Assembly (NCBI GenBank): GCA_018646675.1 | Contig: JABGUH010000027.1 | Coordinates: forward strand, 40,154-104,153 | Reading direction: 5' to 3' | DNA from: Bdellovibrionales bacterium | GTDB lineage: Bacteria; Bdellovibrionota; Bacteriovoracia; Bacteriovoracales; Bacteriovoracaceae | Length of the DNA: 64,000 nucleotides | Part shown: positions 1-10,700 of the stretch, piece after piece | Layout of the letters: each line of letters opens with the position of its first letter | Numbering within the stretch: position 1 is the stretch's first letter | Translations under genes and position numbers: made by a program | The notes under the pieces: generated by a model | The model's database searches: none | What the model was told of the DNA's origin: nothing | What the model saw: only the letters and a program-made list of their open reading frames with translations

Positions 1-1201
1 AGAGCGACTGATCCAAATGTTGGATTTTGAGTACAATTTTCTTTTGGAGCAGCTAGATAAGTCAAGAGGGGCCACTAGTTCATTCTTCACTTTTGCCAAC
101 ACTATTGCCGCCAGAAGTTATCGTCGTGGGCATCGCTGTCATGGATGGCTTGGGGTGAAGTTGCAATCCACCCCTAAAGCAGTTCCATCGAGACTTATTC
201 TGCATGTCAACCTTCTGGATCAGGAGAATGTTTTTCAGCAGCAGGCAGTAGGCATCTTGGGAGTAAATCTAATCTATGCCTGTTTTTATGCAACAGATTT
301 AGACCAGTCTGCTTTCTTGGACTCTCTAATGGAGGGATTAAGCTCTGATCGAATTGAAATTGATATGATTACAGTTAGCGGTGATGCATTTAATAATTTT
401 GATGACCGTCTGTTGTCGCTGGAGCTAGTACGTAAAGGATTAACCGGAGCAGTTCTTTTTGATGTGGACGGTACTGTTATGCCCGTAGCAGATGCGATCT
501 ATAAGAAGAGTGTTCTTCTTTTGCGGGGTGGATTCCGTCCTCCCACTAAATATAATTTTGATATGCTAGAGTGTGGCTTACGGGCATTTAAAGAGAGTTT
601 GGAGCCGCATGAGCGTGAGGAGGTGATCTCGTTGGTTGAGATCAGCATGAGCAAGCTGTTTGATCGAGACACCGAGATTGACTATCAGGATTTTTTAAGT
701 CGGGTGGACCTATTAAGTCTCTCTAAACAACGGGTTTTAATCTCAGGATACAAAGATTATGTCTCCTTAAAAGAGTATTTGGCCAAACAGACCAACAAAT
801 ATTTAGGTTTAGTGATGGCCACCTACAACATTGAGTTTCTTCTTAATGAGATGAATCACCTGGAAGGTGGACTAGGTCTTTTAGGAAGTATTGGGGCCAT
901 CTTTGGGCGTCGTACCAGAGCTTTTATCTATCCGACAGTTAAGGATGAGTTGAACCCAGATTTAGATGATTTGATTACCTTGGATACACTTGCTCTCTCT
1001 GATAAGTTACGCCCCTTAATGCAATACCTACGTGACGGTGGGTTGCTGGTGGATATTGTTGATTATAACCCCGAGGTGGTTCATATCTGGTCTCGAATCG
1101 TGCTGGAGTTGATGCAGGCAGGAGAGAGTGGATGGGAGGAGATGGTTCCCGCAGAGATCTTGGGGTATATTAAAAAGCAACGTCTCTTTATGAACAGTTA
1201 A
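1..1201 (+). CDS. conserved protein, N-terminus outside the window
   Basis: The reading frame is open from base 2 (E-R-L-I-Q before the first ATG at 17), so the gene probably begins left of the window. The visible 394+ residues contain FFTFANTIAARSY near residue 25 and AVLFDVDGTVM near 145. They resemble a conserved family in cyanobacteria and other bacteria that is often labelled nicotinate-nucleotide adenylyltransferase. That label comes from memory, and I see no classical HxGH nucleotidyltransferase motif in the visible part. No signal peptide or membrane segment is evident. About 250 bp separate it from ssb, so co-transcription is uncertain. Function should be treated as unknown. Confidence 0.6.
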   Translation, partial: ERLIQMLDFEYNFLLEQLDKSRGATSSFFTFANTIAARSYRRGHRCHGWLGVKLQSTPKAVPSRLILHVNLLDQENVFQQQAVGILGVNLIYACFYATDLDQSAFLDSLMEGLSSDRIEIDMITVSGDAFNNFDDRLLSLELVRKGLTGAVLFDVDGTVMPVADAIYKKSVLLLRGGFRPPTKYNFDMLECGLRAFKESLEPHEREEVISLVEISMSKLFDRDTEIDYQDFLSRVDLLSLSKQRVLISGYKDYVSLKEYLAKQTNKYLGLVMATYNIEFLLNEMNHLEGGLGLLGSIGAIFGRRTRAFIYPTVKDELNPDLDDLITLDTLALSDKLRPLMQYLRDGGLLVDIVDYNPEVVHIWSRIVLELMQAGESGWEEMVPAEILGYIKKQRLFMNS

Positions 1202-1457
1202 TTTGCACAACCCCCAACCCATTGTGAGATGCGAAACCAGATAGATTTGCCCCGCAAGGCGTCATCGATAAAAAAATACCCTACTCAGATCCTTAAAAAA
1301 TTATTTAGCTGTCACCATTACGTAATTTTAGCTACTTATTTATAAAGAGATGGAATGTTTTTTGCTCTATCATCACCAGAGAGTGATTAGCGCAAAAAAG
1401 CGCTTGAAAGAGCTGTGTCATACATAATATGTTGACCATCACACAAAGGAGGCATTG

Positions 1458-1892
1458 ATGAGTGTGAATAAAGTAATCCTGTTAGGAAGATTGGGCCAGG
1501 ACCCAGAGTTAAAGTATACCCCTTCGGGAGCCGCAGTCTGTAATTTCTCACTAGCAACCAGTGAGGCGTGGACAGATAAGAGTGGCCAGAAACAAGAGAA
1601 GACTGAGTGGCATCGAATTGTTGTTTGGAGTAAGTTGGCAGAGGTCTGTAATCAATACCTCAGTAAGGGGCGTGAAGCCTATGTTGAGGGCAAGTTACAG
1701 ACACGCTCTTGGGACGATAAGGATGGTAATAAAAAGTATACCACCGAGATCAACGCAACGACTGTCCAGTTTATTGGTGGACGAGCACAGGCTGACTCCA
1801 GTGCACCTCGACCTTCAGCCCCTGCATCCTCAGATAACAACTATGTTGCTAAAGAGGATAGTAACTTTACTGCGGACGATATTCCGTTTTAA
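1458..1892 (+). CDS. ssb: single-stranded DNA-binding protein
   Basis: Coats single-stranded DNA in replication, recombination and repair. The 144-residue product starts [18 protein letters not shown], the classic OB-fold N-terminus, and includes [13 protein letters not shown] and [11 protein letters not shown]. After about residue 110 comes a flexible A/P/S-rich linker, then an acidic tail ending DDIPF, the usual docking tip for partner proteins. A TTG three bases upstream is in frame, but the ATG at 1458 is better placed behind the AAAGGAGG ribosome site at 1446-1452. Length and architecture are normal for bacterial SSB. Confidence 0.97.
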   Translation: MSVNKVILLGRLGQDPELKYTPSGAAVCNFSLATSEAWTDKSGQKQEKTEWHRIVVWSKLAEVCNQYLSKGREAYVEGKLQTRSWDDKDGNKKYTTEINATTVQFIGGRAQADSSAPRPSAPASSDNNYVAKEDSNFTADDIPF

Positions 1893-1915
1893 AGAGAGCT
1901 TAAAATTTATGGTGA

Positions 1916-4900
1916 TCAGTGGGGGAGGCTATAAAATGCATCCTCCACCTGTTTGCCACAGTACTTAATCTCCTCCACCATCCACTTCTCATTAGTCACT
2001 ACCGGTTTTCCTGCAGATGTAGCACCATTTTTAAGTCGCCATTTTATTCCATTAAGGCATAGCTTCGTCTTCTCTCTGACCCGCCTGATTTTAATATTAC
2101 TTAGAATCAGATCATTTTGAGCAATATGTGCTTCAACAATAGGAGAGAATAGGCCGATGATCGCATCTAAACGACACTGCTGTAGTGGTTTATTGTAGCC
2201 ATCACTAGGTAGAAATTTTGAGACACTCTTAGAGCAGTTAGTTAGCCCCCTCTCTCCTTGTTTTTCAATTTTATCCATCACTACATCATCAGGCTTGAAT
2301 GCATTTAATGCACCTTCCTTTATATAGCGTAGTGGGTGTTTCCATGGATCAATTGTAATTCGGCGAAAGCGTGTAAGAGACTCTCTTGTCTTTTTAAGCA
2401 TAATGTTCTGACTACTTCTAAACTTTAGATCATTGCTACACCAGTTGATTAGAGTCTCAATATCTGGCTTGCCTCGTGAAGAGATCTCCAGTGGTGGATT
2501 ATCCAGACATTGATTATATTCATCGATCAGCACCCTTTGGGTCTCTCTACTTTGCTGCGGGTCTTTAACAACACCACTTAATTGGTGGGCCAACAGTTTA
2601 GGGGCAATAGTTTTTGCACTGGTAATGGCAAACTGACTCATCTGATGGGCCATCTGAGTACGCTGTTGCTGCTTAGTTGGGGCATTTAAAGCAGTGGTTA
2701 ACTTCAACTTTAGACTATCTGTGATTAACGTACCATGTAGCGTCTGTCGTAGTTGGATAATTTTATCCTGATCTTCCTTATTAAGATCTTCTTCCATTGG
2801 AAATATCTCTTCGAGTTTTGCAGCAAGAGCTAGATCAACTGCCCGATGAGTGCTCTGTTCGGTACATTTTTTTAATTTCTCTTTAAATCCGCTCTCTCCC
2901 TGATCTAGACATTGGGAGAACTCCGATGTTAGTTTTTCTATGAGGGCCTTGGTCGCCTGAGGATTGCGTAATTTACCTGCTAGCTTTTGAGCAATCAGCT
3001 CTTGGGACATCGCCTTCGCACCATTTATGGAGAACTCATTCAATAACTCTTTCATCTGAACTCTCTTCTGACTCTTGTCTTTGTTCTGAACTACTTTAGC
3101 TAACCTCTCTTTAAATGGTGTTGTCAGTAGCTCATGCCGCAGACGGGCTTGCAATGCGCCGTTGGTGGTGCCTTTACCTGTGGGAAAAGCTTCCTCTAAA
3201 TTTTGTTGGAGTACCAGATCTACTCCTGCAATACGAGACTCCAGTTCGAAATTGGCGATCTGTCCCATGCTGGGTTGATCAGCAGGTAAATTAGTTAATA
3301 GCTCTTTCATGCTATTTTGTCGCTGCTGGATAAATTCACTTCGAACAGCATCGTCAGTGATATACTCTTTGGTGCTTGCCTCTAGAATTTGTGGCGTCAA
3401 CATGGGGATGGCGGCCCTAGTTACTAGCTCCTTACATATCGGAGTTGCTTTTTCCATACTAGGAGCAAAAGTTTCAACACTTGCTATGTCGGTAGTCTGT
3501 TGTTTAAAGCAGCCTAGATTAATTTGTGTCAATTTATTTAGTTGATCCGGGGAAAGAGAGATCTCCCCACTTTCATTTAACCCCTCTTGGTCAATCATGC
3601 GCTTAACCACATGAGGGGTAACCTGTTTAATCATCATAAGAGAGCCCTGTTTGATGCAATCGACAACTCTTTGCTGAGGCATTACCGATGGTTGATTCTT
3701 TGAACTGTTAAGAAGCTTTTGATGAATGGGGCGCATACACTCTTTAATCACCTTTTCGGTATTAGTATAGATGGAATTAAATTGAGCATGATCAGTTGGT
3801 AGTTGTTCCGCCAGTTTAGCTCTAATTGCGTGGAGAGCACTCGCCTCTACTGTTTTTGCCATTACCACACCGATACAATTTTTCGGGTCATAACTATCCT
3901 CTTCTTGAATTTTCCGACAGGGGGCAAGGGCTTGCTGTTCAACCATCCGTTTCATCTCGGTCACCGCCAATATTCCTTTCTGATTACTAGTATTAAACGT
4001 CTTTGCGATATCTGGATTAGTCATCAGCTGTCTGCCGAGAATCAATTTGGCCCCAAGATCTTTGGTATTGTTAGCACATAAGGTGACAATACTTGCATAA
4101 CCATCAGTGCCAGCTAGCTTTAGCTGTGCAAAATTGGCGCTTTTGCCATCATTTAGTACAATATTTTTTGATTGTAGACATTGATTAAAATGATTAACCA
4201 CTTGTGTGGCTGACTGTTTTGCGGCTTGCTTTATCTCTGTGGATGGGTTTGGATCAACCTTTCCATCTAGATCAGTGGCATATTGAAGGGCAAAGGTATC
4301 TGCAGCACTGCTTTCAATCGTATGTTGAGCAGCATTGGTCATCGCTGCCATTACGCACCCTTTGATAACGTTGGTCACCCTGCTTTGAAGGTTGCTCTCA
4401 GCCCTTTGCTGCTCATCTTTACTCTGCTCGTGCTGGATTTTTTTTCTGGCCTGTTTAATTAGTGGAAAGTATCGCTTTTGAGCACAACGTCGATATTGAT
4501 CTCTGGCCGTTGTCTCGATACGAGCGAACTCTGCAGAGGAGAGCATCGCCCCAAGTTTATCTCTAAATGTATAGAGTAGAACTTTCTCTCCTACTCGATA
4601 GGTCGCAGAGACACTAAATTTGGCGTCGCAGGACTCCATCTGATCTTCACCATTGGCATCTTTTAAGCAGAGCATGTAGTCAGCTGTCACCTGCTCAACC
4701 ATATTTGGTATCTCACTTTTTGGTATTTTTATATCGGCCAGCATTTTTGCCAGAGTTTTTACCAGAAATAATTTCCTCGCCTCTCTTCCCACCGTCTCTT
4801 TATTGGTGAATGGCATCAAGCCTGGTGTATGCATCTGGGCAACTTCTTTTGCCAATGCCTTAATCTCTTTTAAGCTAAGATTGTCAGAGACCGTTCTATT

Positions 4901-5884
4901 TTCACTGGCCTTCTCTACTATTTTTTCGGCTACTTTCTTCTCCCTGCCCTCTTTAGTAAAAGCGACGTTCCAGAAAAATGAGCCGAACGTTGCATCGCCA
5001 AGTGCCGCGATGAACGTAAATGGCAGTTTGATCGCATCAAGCGCTAAGGATACATCGGCATTTTTATCTGCGGATAGATCTGGAAGGCTTGGATCAGGGG
5101 GCGTTTTAGTTATCTTCCACTTGGCTGTATCAGCAGGATCTGGTTTAAGCTGATAGAGCATATGCTCAAATTGTTGATCTCCATCTTGGGAGTAGTGTAG
5201 AGATAGCTCTCCCCCGTTCTGTAAATCCAGTTTATTGCCATCTAAGACCAAGATTGTTTTGTTATTTCGATCTTTGACGATGATCTCGCCGCGCTTATCA
5301 AGGGTGATAAAAAGATCCAGCGGTGTTTCGCCATTTGCAGATAGTATCTTAAACTGCTGCAACACTCCATCGCTGTTAGCGACTAGCTCAATAGTTACCA
5401 TTTTACCGTTTAAGATAAAACTATCAATTCGGTAGCTCTTGGTTGCAGTTGATTTATCCTTTATCGTTGTACTATTTAGTATATGCCCTGCGATCTTTTC
5501 CATATGTCCACTTAGTGTGGAGATTGGGGCCGTAGCATTTAAATTTATATTAAATGTCAAAGAGGAACATATTGGCTGGTAGAATTTATGAAGGCCACTG
5601 AGGTCGGTCTGCGCAAATCCCATACCGTCCAAAGATTTCTCTTGCGCGTAGAGGGCAGCCAGGCTCTCTATCTTTTCGATAACAACTCTTTTGTGGCGAC
5701 CATTGTAGTTGGGGTGATGGATGATCATTCGCTTAACTTCAGGGTTAAACGTTACTACTCCACCGCTGCTATCTTTGATGATAATAATTTTTTTTGCTTG
5801 TGCGGTAGTAGCGGCGATTAACGCTAAAAGTAAGATAGTGATCAAAAATACAATAGATGATCGGTGGTTAGCTTGACTCTTCAT
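1916..5884 (-). CDS. giant secreted/periplasmic helical-repeat protein, unknown function
   Basis: A 1322-residue protein with a clear signal peptide (hydrophobic SIVFLITILLLALIAATTAQA, cleavage near residue 30). The mature part is mostly charged, helix-prone sequence with regularly spaced cysteines, suggesting a disulfide-containing periplasmic or surface protein. Roughly residues 880-1160 hold two tandem repeats of about 130 residues. Each begins VDLxLxxxLEExFP, passes RxQM and an AK-containing helix, and closes with QCLD. I recognise no enzyme motif or named domain. The start is the ATG at 5884 behind AGAGGT. It stands alone between convergent ssb and divergent msbA. Confidence 0.75.
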   Translation of the reverse strand: MKSQANHRSSIVFLITILLLALIAATTAQAKKIIIIKDSSGGVVTFNPEVKRMIIHHPNYNGRHKRVVIEKIESLAALYAQEKSLDGMGFAQTDLSGLHKFYQPICSSLTFNINLNATAPISTLSGHMEKIAGHILNSTTIKDKSTATKSYRIDSFILNGKMVTIELVANSDGVLQQFKILSANGETPLDLFITLDKRGEIIVKDRNNKTILVLDGNKLDLQNGGELSLHYSQDGDQQFEHMLYQLKPDPADTAKWKITKTPPDPSLPDLSADKNADVSLALDAIKLPFTFIAALGDATFGSFFWNVAFTKEGREKKVAEKIVEKASENRTVSDNLSLKEIKALAKEVAQMHTPGLMPFTNKETVGREARKLFLVKTLAKMLADIKIPKSEIPNMVEQVTADYMLCLKDANGEDQMESCDAKFSVSATYRVGEKVLLYTFRDKLGAMLSSAEFARIETTARDQYRRCAQKRYFPLIKQARKKIQHEQSKDEQQRAESNLQSRVTNVIKGCVMAAMTNAAQHTIESSAADTFALQYATDLDGKVDPNPSTEIKQAAKQSATQVVNHFNQCLQSKNIVLNDGKSANFAQLKLAGTDGYASIVTLCANNTKDLGAKLILGRQLMTNPDIAKTFNTSNQKGILAVTEMKRMVEQQALAPCRKIQEEDSYDPKNCIGVVMAKTVEASALHAIRAKLAEQLPTDHAQFNSIYTNTEKVIKECMRPIHQKLLNSSKNQPSVMPQQRVVDCIKQGSLMMIKQVTPHVVKRMIDQEGLNESGEISLSPDQLNKLTQINLGCFKQQTTDIASVETFAPSMEKATPICKELVTRAAIPMLTPQILEASTKEYITDDAVRSEFIQQRQNSMKELLTNLPADQPSMGQIANFELESRIAGVDLVLQQNLEEAFPTGKGTTNGALQARLRHELLTTPFKERLAKVVQNKDKSQKRVQMKELLNEFSINGAKAMSQELIAQKLAGKLRNPQATKALIEKLTSEFSQCLDQGESGFKEKLKKCTEQSTHRAVDLALAAKLEEIFPMEEDLNKEDQDKIIQLRQTLHGTLITDSLKLKLTTALNAPTKQQQRTQMAHQMSQFAITSAKTIAPKLLAHQLSGVVKDPQQSRETQRVLIDEYNQCLDNPPLEISSRGKPDIETLINWCSNDLKFRSSQNIMLKKTRESLTRFRRITIDPWKHPLRYIKEGALNAFKPDDVVMDKIEKQGERGLTNCSKSVSKFLPSDGYNKPLQQCRLDAIIGLFSPIVEAHIAQNDLILSNIKIRRVREKTKLCLNGIKWRLKNGATSAGKPVVTNEKWMVEEIKYCGKQVEDAFYSLPH

Positions 5885-6059
5885 AACGGCCTACCTCTTG
5901 CCCTTTTCAGGGCAGACATTTACAAACTACTGGACATCTCACTAATCGGATAAAGGGCGGGATAACTTGACTATATTGTTCAACTTTTATCGACTTTGCC
6001 TATCTGGTTTGAGTTTGATAACATACTAAAATAATTAAAGTCTTACTAATGGACCATCA

Positions 6060-7775
6060 ATGTTTGATCTTGCTAAAAAGCTCTTTCCCTATCTAATTCC
6101 ATATCGGGGAAGAGTGCTGGTGGCCGTGTTACTCTCTTTTGCTCTAGCGGCGATAAAAGGGGCACAAGCATATTTGGTAAAGCCTATTTTTGACCAAGGT
6201 CTAAATAGTGGCTCTAGCTGGCAGGATGTGATCGTGTTAGCTCTGACTCTGTTGGCCTTAGGAGTGATCAACTTTCCCTGCCGTTTTTTTCACTTCTACT
6301 GGTTGCGGATGGTGGTAGATGGGGCAACCTGTACTATTCGTACTGAAATATATAATAAATTACAGCGACTATCACTTCCTTTTTATACCGCCAACAAACA
6401 GGGTGTTTTACTCTCTACTGTGTTGAATGATACCCAGATCTTTGCTGGAGGTTTTCGTAATAGTATTGATCTGATTAGAGAGCCGCTGACTGCTGCAGTA
6501 ATGTTGGGGTTGGCCCTTTGGCGGGATTGGCAACTGACGTTGGTGATTCTGGGGGTTACGCCACTCTTTTTGATCATCTTTATTTTTAGTGGTCGTCGGG
6601 TGCGGTCACATCAGGCGGAGGTACAAGAGGAACTCTCCCTAATGACTCATAATCTAAGTGAAGGGATGGGAGGGCAGAAGATAGTTAAAGCTTTTAACTT
6701 ACAGGAGTATATTGTTGGTCGCTTTACCAATACTCAAAACCGTTTTTTTCGCTCGGTGATGAAGACGACGATGGTAGAGGAGATGGCACATCCCTTAGTG
6801 GAGCTGGTCGGGGCGATCGCTTTTTCCGGTGTTGTCGTTTTTGCTTACTATCGTATTCAGAGTGGAGCACTATCTACTGGAGGGTTTATCAGCTTTATTG
6901 CTGCCCTGGCCCTATTAATGGATCCTATTAGAAAATTCTCTCAAGCAAATGTTAAACTCAATCAAGCTAGCGCCGCCTATCAGCGAATTGCTAATCTGCT
7001 TAAAATGGAGGAGGAGCGCACCAGTGGTGAGGTTGTCTCTTTCGCTTTTCATGATCAGATTGAGCTTAATGGTATTAGCTTTAGATATGAAAGTTCAGAT
7101 AGTGATGTTATTCGCCAACTATCGTTGACCATCCGTCAAGGAGAGAAGGTGGCACTAGTGGGCCTGTCTGGTTCTGGAAAATCAACTTTGGTAAATCTAC
7201 TGCTTGGTCTCTATCCCCTAAATCAGGGTGAGATTCGGATGGATGGAGTGGTGCTCGATCAGATCCCCTTAGCTTCCTTGAGGGAGCAGTTTGGCTTGGT
7301 TTGCCAAGATATCTTTCTTTTTAATGATACAGTCAGAGAGAATCTTACTCTGGGAGGGAGCTTCTCTGATCAGCAGATTAGTGCAGCCTTAGAGGTAGCA
7401 TATGCTGATCAGTTTGTTACAGAGTTACCGGATGGAGTAGACACGATTATTGGTGACCGCGGAACCAGACTCTCTGGTGGCCAGCAACAGCGTCTAACCA
7501 TTGCTCGTGCCTTTCTACAAAATCCTCCGATTTTGCTGTTTGATGAAGCGACTTCTGCACTGGATAACGAATCGGAAAAGTTGGTACAACAGGCACTAGA
7601 TCGCTTGGCAGCGGATAAAACGGTAATTGCTGTCGCCCATCGCCTCTCAACCATCTCCAGCTTCGATCGTATCTATCTACTCAATCAGGGTGAGGTGGTG
7701 GAGTCGGGAGATCACCAGCAGTTGATGGCGAGAAATGGTGAGTATGCCCGCCTCTATCAACTAACTGTGCATTAA
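6060..7775 (+). CDS. msbA: MsbA-type lipid A/phospholipid ABC exporter
   Basis: Half-transporter of 571 residues with the membrane domain fused to the ATPase, the usual MsbA length and order. Residues 1-300 contain about six hydrophobic spans. The ATPase has Walker A GLSGSGKST (about 372-380), the Q-loop region CQDIFLFNDTVREN, signature LSGGQQQR, Walker B ILLFDEATSALD and the switch His in AVAHRL. MsbA flips core-lipid A across the inner membrane. Other type IV exporters look similar, so the substrate is inferred from overall resemblance. Its promoter region lies between it and the divergent large secreted-protein gene. Confidence 0.85.
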   Translation: MFDLAKKLFPYLIPYRGRVLVAVLLSFALAAIKGAQAYLVKPIFDQGLNSGSSWQDVIVLALTLLALGVINFPCRFFHFYWLRMVVDGATCTIRTEIYNKLQRLSLPFYTANKQGVLLSTVLNDTQIFAGGFRNSIDLIREPLTAAVMLGLALWRDWQLTLVILGVTPLFLIIFIFSGRRVRSHQAEVQEELSLMTHNLSEGMGGQKIVKAFNLQEYIVGRFTNTQNRFFRSVMKTTMVEEMAHPLVELVGAIAFSGVVVFAYYRIQSGALSTGGFISFIAALALLMDPIRKFSQANVKLNQASAAYQRIANLLKMEEERTSGEVVSFAFHDQIELNGISFRYESSDSDVIRQLSLTIRQGEKVALVGLSGSGKSTLVNLLLGLYPLNQGEIRMDGVVLDQIPLASLREQFGLVCQDIFLFNDTVRENLTLGGSFSDQQISAALEVAYADQFVTELPDGVDTIIGDRGTRLSGGQQQRLTIARAFLQNPPILLFDEATSALDNESEKLVQQALDRLAADKTVIAVAHRLSTISSFDRIYLLNQGEVVESGDHQQLMARNGEYARLYQLTVH

Positions 7776-7791
7776 AAAAAGGGATAATTGT

Positions 7792-10700
7792 TTAGAAAGG
7801 TGGCTCTAGCCCGTTACCATTGCTATAAAGCAGGGTTTTTTCTCCATCACTTAGTACTCGCTGCCAAAAGCCAATTGCATCGATTGTACCGTGAAAGTCA
7901 TTTGGATCACTTGGCCGATTACTTGTTCCCACTTGAAATTCCGCTGCAGTGGCACCGTAGGTAGAATAGGGCCATGGCCCCTCATTTGTCATGCTGCTAC
8001 TACTATTTACAGCGATTCCATATCGGTAGTTAACATCATCATACCAAACGGCAATGTGGTACCAGGTATCGGCAGCAAAGCCGCTGACGATCTGACTTTT
8101 AATAGTGTCAGTGCTATCTAACATAAAATAGAATGCGTTGATAGAGGCATCAAAACCAACCAGATAGCCATTTTGTGAACTATTACTCATTCTTTTGCTT
8201 AGAATTGTTTGATCGGTTCCAACAGAGGCAGAATCCATCTTGACCCATAGGGAGATGGTAAAGCCTGGAGTGATACCACTCCACATAAGATCTGATTCAT
8301 CATCAAACAGCGGAGTAAGGAAGTCATTTGCACCATCAAAAACTAACGCCTTACTAATTTTACCATTAACGATGGTGGGAGAGGAGGATGAATCTCCTAG
8401 CTGGAGAGGATTGTTAGAGCTACTGCTATCTTGGGAGATGATTGCAGTTGGTGGTGCTCCCGCATCCAGTGTATAGGGGTTACCGCCAATGGTGACATCG
8501 GCAAGGTCATCAAAGTCTGGAGTCTCATTAAATGTCCAAAAAGCACTAATTTGATCATTTAGATCACTACACTGAGCACTCAGGGAGGTGCTAGAGGTGA
8601 GACCAGCATTGTTGGTGGTACGCATATTAAAGTAGTAGGTGGTACTAGTCACTAGAGTTAATCCGGTATTACTCGATGAGGTGCTACCACTGGCATCAGT
8701 CCAGCCAACCAGATCGCTGTCGCCGTCAGTGGTACCAATAGAGTATTCGGTGGTATCAATTCCCGACTCACTATCAACTCCGTTAGTCCAACTGCCAGAG
8801 AAGGTACCGGTTCCGAGGCACGCAATGGAGTCAATGGTTAACCCTGTTGGACTGCTGGTGTCGATAGTCCATCCATCACTACTCGTAACATTTGAGACAT
8901 TCCCTGCACTATCTGTCACCCTAATATTAGCGTAGTAGGTCTGTCCGTTAACAAATGTTCCTCCCTGAATTGTGTTGGTAGTATTGCCGACACTAACCCA
9001 ATCAACTGTTCCACTGGTACCTGCAGTCGTGCCGACAGATACCTCATAGTAGGATACTCCACTACCACCAGTATCTGTGGCGGCACTCCAGTTTAGTGTG
9101 GGGGTGGCGCTAAGAGACATGTTATATACTGTGTTATCAGCGATCGTAGTGGTACTTGGAGCAGTATTGTCATGGCGATAGTTGGTCATTAGTACACAGC
9201 CAGACTCTCGGCTGGAGGCATCGACTGCTTTGGCATAGATCGGTGATTGGGCATTGGCACTTAGCGTGGAGGTGGTGATGCCGGCCCCTTCAAACTCTGC
9301 CTTGGTGCCACTGCCTAGGCTGGCGGTACAGCTAGAATCGCTGTAGAGAGTAACAGTTGTAGTATCTGACGATGAGCCACCAATAACTGCTGGGGTCTGA
9401 TCACTATTACTGGGAGATGCCGGGTCAGTTGAGACAAAGGTAGGATCAGATGGTGCACCGGTGGTGTCGACTGTCCACCCATCACTGCTACCAACTACTG
9501 ATATATTTCCAGCGTAGTCGATGGCGCGAACATTGGCGTAATAAGTAGTATTATCGGCAAAGGTGCCGGGCCGGATGGTGCTGGTGACATTACCAACATT
9601 GGTCCAGTCGATAGTGCCATTGTTGCCCGGAGTAGTTCCCACCGATATCTGATAGTGGGAGAGCCCACTTCCACTGTCAGTCGAAGCGTTCCATGCAATG
9701 TTCGGGGTATTTCCAGTTGCGGTGGTGAAATCCACTTCATCTAGTACCCCCGTTACATCAGTCGGGTCGATGTCATCATGAACATAGTTGACTAACAGGA
9801 CACAGTTGGAGGTCAGAGATGCATTATCAGTGGACCTGCCATAGATGGCACTGCTGCCATTCCCGGTCAAAGTTGAGGTGGTGATTCCTGTACCCTCAAA
9901 ATCCGCCTTGCTTCCACTGCCTAGGCTGGCGGTACAGCTAGCATCACTATAAAGGTCAACGGTAACTGTGTCTAATGAGGAGTTGCCAATCACCTTGGGG
10001 GTGACACTGCTATTACTAGGTGAGGCTGGATTGGTGGCAACAAAGGTTGGGTCATCGGGCGAGAGGTTGTCATGAGTATAGTCCGTCATGTAGGTACAAG
10101 CAGATTTATGGCCACTAGTATCTTGTGCTACCGCATAAATTGAGGTGGTAGAGTTGGTGTTAACCGAAAGAGTTATTCCACTACCCTCAAAATCTGCCTC
10201 ATTGCCACTAGTGATATAGTTTAAGCAGGATGGATCGGTATAAAAATAGATATTATTGTTGCTCCCCACGGTTCCGGTAATCTTGGGATTACTACTAGCA
10301 GTAGAGGGAGACTCCGGAGCAGTACTAGTATAGGTTGGTGGAGCGATATTTTGTATTGTGACGGTAAAGCCCTCAGTATCACTACCTGCTGCTGGATCAC
10401 TACCGGTAATGGTAAAGTCGTAGTCAACATCACTGCCGTCGGCGGTTCCAGCCGCGAGGGATGGGGTCCAGACTAAAACTCCAGAGTCAGTGTTAAAAGA
10501 GTAGGTGTCTGAGGGGAGAGAGGAGCAGGCAGTACCCGCGGCAGTGCCACTGGTGGCATAGGTGCAGGTATAGGTGATTATTTCAGCATCAAGGTCGAGA
10601 TCATCTGAAGTGTCAGCGGCATCAATTGGTGAGATGGCATTTTCCACGTAGACACTCTGATTACCAATTGCATCTAGAACCGGGAGCTGATTAGTGTCAG

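Noticed and set aside
1389..1404. AGCGC-aaaaaa-GCGCT hairpin before ssb
   Set aside because: A short stem upstream of a gene, no T-run and no upstream transcript to end; kept only as a curiosity.
1561..1968. 135-aa frame overlapping ssb on the same strand
   Set aside because: Shadow of ssb in another frame; basic, low-similarity composition and no ribosome site.
5899..5914. TGCCC...GGGCA stem in the leader of the giant secreted protein gene
   Set aside because: Five base pairs only; too weak to call a riboswitch or attenuator.
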